A stretch of 5,001 nucleotides of DNA from Anaerolineales bacterium UBA4823 (GTDB taxonomy: Bacteria > Chloroflexota > Anaerolineae > Anaerolineales > UBA4823). The position numbers were made by a program, and so were the translations under genes. The notes beneath the pieces are model-generated. The model was not told the origin of the DNA. It ran no database searches and saw only the letters and a program-made list of their open reading frames with translations. Numbering within the stretch: the stretch's first letter is position 1; each line of letters starts with the position of its first letter. Shown piece by piece: positions 1-5,001 of this stretch. The stretch lies in the NCBI GenBank assembly GCA_002402275.1, contig DHFN01000137.1, positions 1-5,001 of the forward strand, read 5' to 3'.

Positions 1-2
1 AG

Positions 3-149
3 TTTGTGGTGCTGCGGGATTATGCCGTAAAAGACAAGAATAAAGCGAAGGTAATGCAGCTAAATTCCAAGTACCGTTTGGTAAATTTCGCGGATCAGTA
101 CTTTGAAGGGTACACTTTTACTTATTACCTCTTTCAGCGGGTGGATTAG
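3..149 (+). CDS. C-terminal fragment of an unidentified protein
   Basis: An open frame enters from the left edge and closes at the TAG at 147-149. It leaves 48 residues of a protein whose start lies outside the window; the other two forward frames stop within the first 45 bases. The visible tail is soluble-looking and rich in charged and aromatic residues (FVVLRDYAVKDK near its beginning, then FADQYFEGYTFTYYLFQRVD at the end), with no membrane segment. Short soluble tails like this end many GT39/ArnT-like membrane glycosyltransferases, and the neighbourhood would suit that, but this is inference and the family cannot be assigned from 48 residues. Only 38 bases separate it from the next gene on the same strand, so the two could share a transcript. 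Confidence 0.6.
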   Translation, partial: FVVLRDYAVKDKNKAKVMQLNSKYRLVNFADQYFEGYTFTYYLFQRVD

Positions 150-187
150 CGGACTTTCAGATCAAAACAATTACGCATAGTAGAAAA

Positions 188-1459
188 ATGGATGAAGAAA
201 TGAAGAGATTATCATCGGGGCTGAATTTCAAAGGATTGAACTGGAAGGTGATCCTGCTTTTCGGAATCACCCTCTTTTATGCCAGCCTGGTTGTGATCTG
301 GTCGAAGGAAAAGACTTCGCCTTTTCACTACGGTGGAGATTACCTGGCTTTTTGGAGTACCGGTAGGCTGGCAGATGAAAAGGGTTTTACAGCAATCTAC
401 AGCACGGCTGACTTGAAGGCGATACAAGTAGGAGTATTGGAGGGCCTGGGATTTCCAAAGAACGGAAGCGAGGTTTTTTATACGACTTTGCCAGCACCGT
501 ACTTTTCGATATTCATGTTGCCCTTCATTTTTCTCTCAAGGTTGGATATCCAGTCCAGTTATTTGCTTTGGACAATCCTGAATTTTTTGCTTATCGTGGG
601 CTACCTAACAATCTTCCTCAAAAAAATTTCTCCATTAGTTGGTGCAGGACGAAAAATACTTGTACTTCTTCTGCTGGTTTCCTTCCCTGTGTTTGACAAT
701 CTGGTCAATGGTCAGTTGAATGTGCTGTTATTGTTGTGCTGCGGTGAATTCATCCGCAATGCCGTAAAAAGGAGACCCTTTCCAGCGGGCATATGGCTGG
801 GAGGGATGCTGCTCAAACCCCAGGTTTTGGTCTTGATCCTTCCCGTACTACTGATACAGCGCCAATGGAAAGTGATTTGGGGATTTATGATTTCATCTCT
901 GGCGGTGGTGGGGAGTTCAACCTTACTCTCCGGAATCGGAGGTATGGTCGCTTATGCCCGGCTGCTCACTGGTTGGGGTGAGGGGAATTCGGTGACCGCA
1001 CCCAAGGTAATGATCAACTGGCGGATGGTCGCAGCCCATACCAACACCTACCTCGGATCACCCGTCGGATGGATCATCGCAGGAGTTGGATGTATGCTTA
1101 CCCTGACTGTCCTTTTTATCGTGCTCAGGCGGCGGCGTGAATTCGGTTCGTCGGAATGGGTCTCCGCGATGCTGGCGGTGATGGCAGCCACCCTCGCGGT
1201 GACCTGGCACGCCCACGCCCATATGGCAGTGGTCATCATTCCGCTCTTGCTTTATACCAGCGCAAATGAATTACTGCCCGACGGAAATGTGGTCACCTGG
1301 GCTGCGTTGACGCCTGCTGCCTGGCTCGGCTTTTTAGGTGTTGGGCTGGCGCTCCAACAAATATTAAGGGTGAATATCCTGGATTTCCAGGGTTTGATCG
1401 TGGCGGTTTCGGGATTCATTGCCAACCTGCTGATCATGTTTTATGTATTCAAGAGTTAG
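188..1459 (+). CDS. GT87/DUF2029-type polytopic membrane glycosyltransferase (paralogue 1)
   Basis: This 423-residue protein has about ten to twelve hydrophobic segments, the first at residues 19-38, which is typical length and layout for GT87 (DUF2029) GT-C enzymes. Such enzymes move a sugar from a polyprenyl phosphate to an acceptor outside the membrane. The first external loop carries GGDYLAFWSTGRLAD with Asp51, the place where GT-C enzymes put their catalytic acid or base. Other recognisable stretches are GQLN (175-178), GEFIRNA (186-192), GIWLGGMLLKPQ (201-212), NWRM (277-280) and WHAHAHM (340-346). It is a clear paralogue of the protein at 3623-4918. The ATG at 188 has no strong ribosome-binding site. 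The in-frame ATG at 200 (Met5) follows GGATGA and gives an N-terminus about as long as the paralogue's, so it may be the true start. G+C rises from about 47% in an early sampled line to 57-65% in later ones, higher than all following genes. The substrate is unknown, and assignment to the superfamily is firmer than to GT87 itself. Confidence 0.85.
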   Translation: MDEEMKRLSSGLNFKGLNWKVILLFGITLFYASLVVIWSKEKTSPFHYGGDYLAFWSTGRLADEKGFTAIYSTADLKAIQVGVLEGLGFPKNGSEVFYTTLPAPYFSIFMLPFIFLSRLDIQSSYLLWTILNFLLIVGYLTIFLKKISPLVGAGRKILVLLLLVSFPVFDNLVNGQLNVLLLLCCGEFIRNAVKRRPFPAGIWLGGMLLKPQVLVLILPVLLIQRQWKVIWGFMISSLAVVGSSTLLSGIGGMVAYARLLTGWGEGNSVTAPKVMINWRMVAAHTNTYLGSPVGWIIAGVGCMLTLTVLFIVLRRRREFGSSEWVSAMLAVMAATLAVTWHAHAHMAVVIIPLLLYTSANELLPDGNVVTWAALTPAAWLGFLGVGLALQQILRVNILDFQGLIVAVSGFIANLLIMFYVFKS

Positions 1460-1577
1460 AGATCGGGTATAAAAACTGAGATTTGGTTTTTTTACCAGAA
1501 TGGTTGGTGGACTTGTTCTGACTTAATAAATCGGTGACTTATGGAAGCGTGTCATTAAAAAACTATTGGAAACCTTT

Positions 1578-1622
1578 ATTAGGACCTTGCGGAATACCGA
1601 ACAAGGAAATCTCTTTCCTAAT
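1578..1622 (+). other. Nested inverted repeat / potential RNA stem
   Basis: Three complementary arms stack in order. ATTAGGA (1578-1584) pairs perfectly with TCCTAAT (1616-1622). Directly inside it, CCTTG (1585-1589) pairs with CAAGG (1602-1606), and then CGG (1590-1592) pairs with CCG (1597-1599) around an AATA loop. The 3' side carries bulges of two bases (1600-1601) and nine bases (1607-1615), and the total is 15 base pairs. No run of T follows, so it is not a classical intrinsic terminator. It could end transcription of the upstream gene weakly, act as a leader structure if transcription starts further upstream, or be a protein-binding repeat. The pairing is visible in the sequence; the function is not known. 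Confidence 0.4.
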
Positions 1623-1702
1623 TCTCTGCAGAGTTGTGTGTACCTGTATCTTTTTATCTGAAAGAATTTATCATGTATTTCTTCCGTTTTGGGTTAGTAG
1701 AA

Positions 1703-1708
1703 TATAAT
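1703..1708 (+). promoter_or_regulatory. Candidate -10 box for the GT2 gene
   Basis: A perfect TATAAT lies 22 bases before the ATG at 1730. No good -35 box sits 16-18 bases upstream (the region reads TTCTTCCG), and there is no TG extension. If used, transcription would begin near 1715, so the ribosome-binding site would be almost at the 5' end of the message. The surroundings are A+T-rich, so a chance match is possible. Confidence 0.35.
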
Positions 1709-1714
1709 AATTTG

Positions 1715-1721
1715 AAGGGGG
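1715..1721 (+). promoter_or_regulatory. Ribosome-binding site of the GT2 gene
   Basis: AAGGGGG ends eight bases before the ATG at 1730. It is a strong purine-rich site at good spacing. Together with the family motif SVIIPCYNE beginning at residue 4, it fixes this start. Confidence 0.7.
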
Positions 1722-1729
1722 AAAAGTAA

Positions 1730-2428
1730 ATGAAACTGTCTGTAATAATTCCATGTTATAACGAAATAGAAACAATAAAAAAAATAGTGGAAGTTGTACG
1801 CAATTCACCTCCTGAAGATAAAGAGATCATCATCATTGATGATTGCTCATCAGATGGCACACGTGACCTATTAAGAAGCGAAGTTTCGCCTTTAGTCGAT
1901 AGAATTATCTACAATGTAAGAAACCAGGGAAAGGGGGCAGCATTAAGGCTAGGAATTTCTCATGCACGAGGAGATATTGTAATCATTCAGGATGCGGATC
2001 TCGAATATGACCCTAAAGATTATCCTTCGCTTATTTTGCCTATCGAAGCTGATGAAGCAGATGTAGTTTATGGCTCTCGTTTCTTATATAGGAATAACAG
2101 TATTTCTTTAGTGAATTTGCATACCTTAGCAAATAAATTTCTTACCTGGTTTTCGAACGTACTTACAGGATTGACGCTCACTGATATGGAGACTTGTTAT
2201 AAGGTTTTTCGTCGTGGAATTATCCAAGAAATTTCAATACAAGAAGCCCGGTTTGGTTTCGAGCCCGAGATAACCTCCAAAGTCGCGAAGAAACACTACA
2301 GAATAAAAGAAGTTGCCATATCGTATTCTCCAAGAAGTTTTGCTGAAGGGAAGAAAATTGGTTGGAAAGATGGAGTAAGGACAATTTATTGCATCCTTAA
2401 ATACAATCTTTTTAATCACCATCTATAA
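1730..2428 (+). CDS. GT2 glycosyltransferase, polyprenyl-phosphate mannose/glucose synthase-like (DPM1-like)
   Basis: This 232-residue enzyme has a GT-A fold of the DPM/DPG-synthase-like group. Relatives transfer mannose or glucose from GDP-mannose or UDP-glucose to dolichyl or undecaprenyl phosphate at the cytoplasmic membrane face. Visible motifs, in order, are SVIIPCYNE (4-12), IIIIDDCSSDGT (33-44, nucleotide binding), NQGKGAAL (65-72), the metal-binding DAD at 88-90 within IIQDADLEYDP, YGSRF (114-118), LTDMETCYKVFRR (150-162, the family signature around the acceptor site), FGFEPEIT (175-182) and GKKIGWKDG (207-215). It ends soon after the catalytic domain with no membrane helices, unlike GtrB- or ArnC-type relatives, and resembles the minimal soluble form of DPM1. 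It is followed after 13 bases by a GT87-like gene, suggesting that it makes that protein's lipid-linked donor. The sugar cannot be told from the sequence. Confidence 0.92.
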   Translation: MKLSVIIPCYNEIETIKKIVEVVRNSPPEDKEIIIIDDCSSDGTRDLLRSEVSPLVDRIIYNVRNQGKGAALRLGISHARGDIVIIQDADLEYDPKDYPSLILPIEADEADVVYGSRFLYRNNSISLVNLHTLANKFLTWFSNVLTGLTLTDMETCYKVFRRGIIQEISIQEARFGFEPEITSKVAKKHYRIKEVAISYSPRSFAEGKKIGWKDGVRTIYCILKYNLFNHHL

Positions 2429-2441
2429 AGTCAAAGGAAAA

Positions 2442-3566
2442 ATGCCATTGGACAAAAAAAAGGTCTTCATAATAATTGATATTCTTGGAATCATCTGTGT
2501 CATTATTCTATGTTATACGAAAATAATACTCCCTCTTTTGATTAATAATCCATTAATACAGGACTATGCACAGGATTATATTGGCGCCCGTGCGTTGTTG
2601 GACAAGACAAAAGATTTATACCCTGTGCTAAGCGATGCATTCGTTGATATTGGAATTAACTGGAACGCCTCACACCTTTCTACTCATCCACCGACCGCAT
2701 ACCTATTTGCCCTTCCTTTATCCTTACTTCCAATCGGAATTTCGACTTATACATGGATGTTTTTAATGTTGGTTTGCATCATCCTTACTTTCCGGTTCCT
2801 AGGTATGAATTGGAAATGGTCCATTTTGACTGGAGTCTTCTCGCTAGTGTGGCCGCCAACCATATGGTCCCTTGGTCAGTTGACTCCAATATGGTTGCTC
2901 GGTTTGGTTCTTGCTTATAAATATCGTGAACAACCAATAAGGAGCGGAATTTTTGTGGCATTGGCAAGCTTACCTAAATTTCTAGCGGCTCCTGCTTTAG
3001 TTTATTACGTTAAGCACAAGAAATGGTCAGCGTTTCTGGGATTTATGGTTGTGTGGTTTATTGCTTTAGCAATTCTATTATTAATCCGTCCAGATTCAAT
3101 TTCTGCGTATATTTCTGTAAATACCAACAATTCGATGGGACAAGTTTTTCGCCAAGATAATGGGGCTCTCATTGTTGTTGCTTGGCGTTTAGGACGTTGG
3201 TTTGGAATCGCTATTGTTAGTAGCCTAATTTTATGGGCGCTTTTGTCTTTTCATAAGTCAAAAGGAATCAATGAATGGGCTTGTATCGTATGGCTTGGGA
3301 TTGCCATTCTACCCATTACATGGACTTACTCACTTTTACCACTTTTACCTTGGCTGTTATTGACGATACTTCGCACAAAATCATTTTCTCGGACTCTTGG
3401 AATAATAGCATTGCTTTTGCCATATGCTGCACCTGTACCCACAGCAAATCCAAGTATCATTGCCTTTGCTATCATTGTTTCAGGCTTATCGTTTTGCCTT
3501 GGAACAAAACCCGATAATGTTGAATTATCTCAAAACAATCCGTCTTCTATTCTCTTTACTAACTAA
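2442..3566 (+). CDS. GT87/DUF2029-like polytopic membrane glycosyltransferase (divergent member)
   Basis: This 374-residue protein has about eleven hydrophobic segments, beginning at residues 8-33. It carries GT87-like hallmarks: an Asp-rich first external loop DYAQDYIGARALLD with Asp41 and Asp45, then THPPTAYLFALPLSLLP (81-97), LGQLTP (144-149), ASLPKFLAAP (175-184), a loop with RQDNGALI (237-244) and WTYSLLPLLPWLL (293-305). These occupy the same relative places as motifs in the two flanking paralogues but differ in wording, so it is a distant relative and not a third copy. It also lacks the WHxHxH cluster. The short hydrophilic tail is Asn- and Ser-rich. The start ATG follows AAAGGA with only three bases between, which is tight but usable. 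The 13-base gap after the GT2 gene implies one transcript and probably coupled translation. The expected role is extracytoplasmic sugar transfer from a polyprenyl-phosphate donor; the acceptor is unknown. Confidence 0.8.
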   Translation: MPLDKKKVFIIIDILGIICVIILCYTKIILPLLINNPLIQDYAQDYIGARALLDKTKDLYPVLSDAFVDIGINWNASHLSTHPPTAYLFALPLSLLPIGISTYTWMFLMLVCIILTFRFLGMNWKWSILTGVFSLVWPPTIWSLGQLTPIWLLGLVLAYKYREQPIRSGIFVALASLPKFLAAPALVYYVKHKKWSAFLGFMVVWFIALAILLLIRPDSISAYISVNTNNSMGQVFRQDNGALIVVAWRLGRWFGIAIVSSLILWALLSFHKSKGINEWACIVWLGIAILPITWTYSLLPLLPWLLLTILRTKSFSRTLGIIALLLPYAAPVPTANPSIIAFAIIVSGLSFCLGTKPDNVELSQNNPSSILFTN

Positions 3567-3576
3567 TTAGATGCTC

Positions 3577-3585
3577 TGTTAGAAT
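3577..3585 (+). promoter_or_regulatory. Candidate extended -10 promoter for the third membrane gene
   Basis: TGTTAGAAT fits an extended -10 element (TG, one base, then TAGAAT, which differs from TATAAT at one position). A weak -35 match TTACTA (3556-3561) lies 18 bases upstream, overlapping the end of the preceding gene. Initiation would fall near 3592, giving a leader of about 30 bases. The 56-base gap could equally be read through from the upstream genes. Confidence 0.4.
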
Positions 3586-3612
3586 ATTTCATGTCTACCG
3601 AAAATTCCGTTT

Positions 3613-3616
3613 GGAG
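3613..3616 (+). promoter_or_regulatory. Ribosome-binding site that fixes the start at 3623
   Basis: GGAG stands six bases before the ATG at 3623. An in-frame TTG at 3611 overlaps this site and has no ribosome-binding site of its own, so starting there would place the ribosome-binding site inside the coding sequence. The ATG is therefore the better start. Confidence 0.75.
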
Positions 3617-3622
3617 ATAAAG

Positions 3623-4918
3623 ATGAATTTTCAAAGCTCCAAAAAGATTCAACAAATAAATTGGACGCTGTTAATCATTGTGATTTTAGGATCCTTTTAT
3701 ATTTCATTATTCTATTTGGTGACATCGAAATCCCATTTCCCAGATTTTGGTGTTGATTATCTGGCTTGGTGGAGCGCTGGAAAGATCGCGGATCAGAAGG
3801 AATATTCCCAAATATACAATTTGGATATTCTGCAAAGTGTTCAAGTGCAAGAGTTAAAAGCACTCGGCCTGATCAACGAAAATGAGAATGTTCAAATTAT
3901 ACCGAACACATCCCCGTTACTTTCATTTTTTATCATTCCTTTTCAATGGCTTTCCAGGATTAATTCACGAGAGGGGTATTGGATATGGACAGTGATCAAC
4001 ATTCTTGTTATTATTTCTTATCTACTCTTCTTTGGTCGGAACGCAGGATTAGGTCAATCCCAATCAACTAACGAGTTTCTTTTGATTTTTTTACTGCTGT
4101 TTTCTTATCCGGTCTTTTCAAATATAGGTCTTGGACAGGTTCAAACATTCTTGCTGGTGTGTATTGGTGAATTCATCCGAAACGCTGCAAACAAAAAACC
4201 TATCGTCTCTGGAATTTGGTTGGGAGGGTTGCTTCTAAAATTTCAATTACTTATCCTAATCATCCCTGTTCTTTTGATCATGCGGGAATGGAAATGCCTT
4301 AAAGGTTTTCTGCTTTCTTCTATTGTAATCATAGGGATTTCGATTTACCTTTCTGGTGTAAATGGAATGTTAGCTCTAGGACGTCTACTAACGGGCAATT
4401 ATTTGAGGACAACGCCTAGCAATCCAGGAGTAATGGTTAATTGGCGAATGATAGGGGTGAACCTAAACTCTGTTTCAGGTTCACCAATAGGATGGTTGGT
4501 TTCCGGAATAGGCATTATATTAACAATCTTGGGCGTATATTATTTGATTAGGCATGGATTTCAATTTGGCAGCCAAGAATGGATGATGATGATGCTGGGT
4601 GTATTCACGGCGACAATTGCAGTCTCGTGGCACTCTCATTACCATTTAGCAATGGTGCTTATTCCATTAATCATAACCACAAATATTGCCAAAAAAACCA
4701 CTGATAAAGTTATGTACTTTTGGGTGACGCTCACACCAACCATTTGGCTTTTCTACCTGGTTACTGCATCTATCCTAGCTTCTTCCGGAGGAATAAATAT
4801 CGGCGAATATCAAGGGATAGTAATTGGATTGACAGGCTTTGTGGTGAATATTATTCTTTTTGCTGAAACGATCAGATATTTTGTGGCAAAAAATAAGGCG
4901 ATTGAGCAGAATAACTGA
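3623..4918 (+). CDS. GT87/DUF2029-type polytopic membrane glycosyltransferase (paralogue 2)
   Basis: This 431-residue protein has about ten to twelve hydrophobic segments, the first near residues 14-34. It is a close paralogue of the protein at 188-1459. Shared blocks include DYLAWWSAGKIAD (from Asp45, the candidate catalytic acid of the first external loop), GEFIRNA (182-188), GIWLGGLLLKFQ (197-208), MVNWRM (271-276), GSPIGW, SQEW, WHSHYHLAM (336-344) and LTP (370-372). From about residue 100 to the end the two align essentially without gaps; in the stretch around GEFIRNA to NWRM somewhat over half the residues are identical by eye. The invariant W, H, H and H of the late motif are specific to this pair within the window. 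The likely role is transfer of a sugar from a polyprenyl phosphate to an external acceptor. The gene is A+T-richer than its paralogue. I chose the ATG at 3623 over the upstream TTG because of the GGAG site. The hydrophilic C-terminal tail (KNKAIEQNN) is absent from the paralogue. Confidence 0.85.
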   Translation: MNFQSSKKIQQINWTLLIIVILGSFYISLFYLVTSKSHFPDFGVDYLAWWSAGKIADQKEYSQIYNLDILQSVQVQELKALGLINENENVQIIPNTSPLLSFFIIPFQWLSRINSREGYWIWTVINILVIISYLLFFGRNAGLGQSQSTNEFLLIFLLLFSYPVFSNIGLGQVQTFLLVCIGEFIRNAANKKPIVSGIWLGGLLLKFQLLILIIPVLLIMREWKCLKGFLLSSIVIIGISIYLSGVNGMLALGRLLTGNYLRTTPSNPGVMVNWRMIGVNLNSVSGSPIGWLVSGIGIILTILGVYYLIRHGFQFGSQEWMMMMLGVFTATIAVSWHSHYHLAMVLIPLIITTNIAKKTTDKVMYFWVTLTPTIWLFYLVTASILASSGGINIGEYQGIVIGLTGFVVNIILFAETIRYFVAKNKAIEQNN

Positions 4919-4955
4919 AGTTGGTCACATAATGTTAGTGTCTTTCATCTTGCGC

Positions 4956-4961
4956 TATAAT
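4956..4961 (+). promoter_or_regulatory. Candidate -10 box for the next gene
   Basis: A perfect TATAAT (context TGCGCTATAATCG) lies in the 83-base stretch after the last membrane gene. The -35 region is poor: TGTTAG lies 17 bases upstream. Transcription would begin near 4968, about 24 bases before a likely start codon at 4992. Its position ahead of a gene start makes it more credible than an isolated match and suggests that a new transcription unit begins here. Confidence 0.5.
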
Positions 4962-4991
4962 CGAATTCCATCTTTTACATTCGAGGGTGCC

Positions 4992-5001
4992 ATGCGCAAC
5001 G
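4992..5001 (+). CDS. First codons of a downstream gene (truncated by the window)
   Basis: An ATG at 4992 begins a frame reading M-R-N before the window ends. It is preceded by GAGGG (4983-4987) four bases upstream and a TATAAT box at 4956. A GTG at 4987 in another frame cannot be excluded as a start. Nothing can be said about the product. Confidence 0.4.

Larger units (their letters stand above)
1460..1729. other. 270-base intergenic region
   Basis: No convincing gene lies here. The only ATG-led frames I read on the plus strand are a few codons long, for example the five-codon one at 1541. The region contains a T-rich stretch just after the upstream stop (TGGT, six T, ACCA at 1484-1497), a nested stem structure (1578-1622), a 10-base palindrome CTCTGCAGAG (1624-1633), and a TATAAT box with a strong ribosome-binding site next to the downstream gene. 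It separates a G+C-rich gene from A+T-richer genes, so it probably divides two transcription units. Confidence 0.7.

Noticed and set aside
212..427. Reverse-strand frames of 60-71 codons inside the membrane genes
   Set aside because: All are antisense shadows of recognised genes and show no protein family features.
743..756. 14-base identity GGTGAATTCATCCG at 743-756 and 4166-4179 as a repeat element
   Set aside because: It encodes the shared GEFIR block of the two paralogues, so common descent of the genes explains it.
1484..1497. TGGT, six T, ACCA just after the first membrane gene, as an intrinsic terminator
   Set aside because: The stem is only about four to six base pairs with the T run in the loop rather than after the stem, so it does not fit a rho-independent terminator.
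1624..1633. Palindrome CTCTGCAGAG as an operator
   Set aside because: A single 10-base palindrome with no second copy and no known regulator match is expected by chance at this scale.
2454..2461. Run of eight A near the start of the second membrane gene (and another at 1777-1784 in the GT2 gene) as a phase-variation or frameshift site
   Set aside because: Both runs read as Lys codons in A+T-rich genes with intact frames, and there is no overlapping alternative frame that would make slippage useful.
3275..3517. 80-codon frame overlapping the second membrane gene
   Set aside because: It lies wholly inside a well-supported gene in another frame, has no ribosome-binding site I can see, and its translation looks like a shadow (Ser-, Thr-, His- and Cys-rich, no family motif).

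Overview
The window holds a compact, entirely plus-strand cluster of membrane glycosyltransferase genes. In order, it contains the 3' end of an unidentified gene (to 149), a GT87/DUF2029-type polytopic membrane protein (188-1459), a 270-base non-coding gap (1460-1729), a soluble GT2 enzyme of the dolichol/polyprenyl-phosphate mannose synthase-like group (1730-2428), a second, divergent GT87-like membrane protein 13 bases later (2442-3566), a third GT87-like membrane protein (3623-4918), and a promoter followed by the first codons of a further gene (from about 4992).

The genes make biochemical sense together. DPM1-like GT2 enzymes load a sugar from a nucleotide donor onto a polyprenyl phosphate at the inner face of the membrane. 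GT-C enzymes such as GT87 (PimE is a characterised actinobacterial example) use polyprenyl-phosphate sugars as donors on the outer face. A plausible reading is one donor-making enzyme serving up to three extracytoplasmic transferases that build a cell-envelope glycan, glycolipid or glycoprotein. The sugar, acceptor and order of action cannot be read from the sequence.

The most notable structure is that the first and third membrane proteins are close paralogues. They align almost without gaps from about residue 100 to the C-terminus, yet they flank two unrelated or distant genes and differ in base composition. The 3' half of the first gene samples at about 57-65% G+C per 60-base line, whereas sampled lines of the later genes run about 30-47%.

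The organism is a bacterium with ordinary AGGA/GGAG ribosome-binding sites and TATAAT-like -10 boxes. Several DUF2029/GT87 proteins beside a DPM1-like GT2 would fit Chloroflexota (Anaerolineae-like) or another envelope-rich, uncultured lineage, but this is only an impression and no marker gene is present. I saw no tRNA, rRNA, CRISPR array, insertion sequence, attachment site or replication origin.
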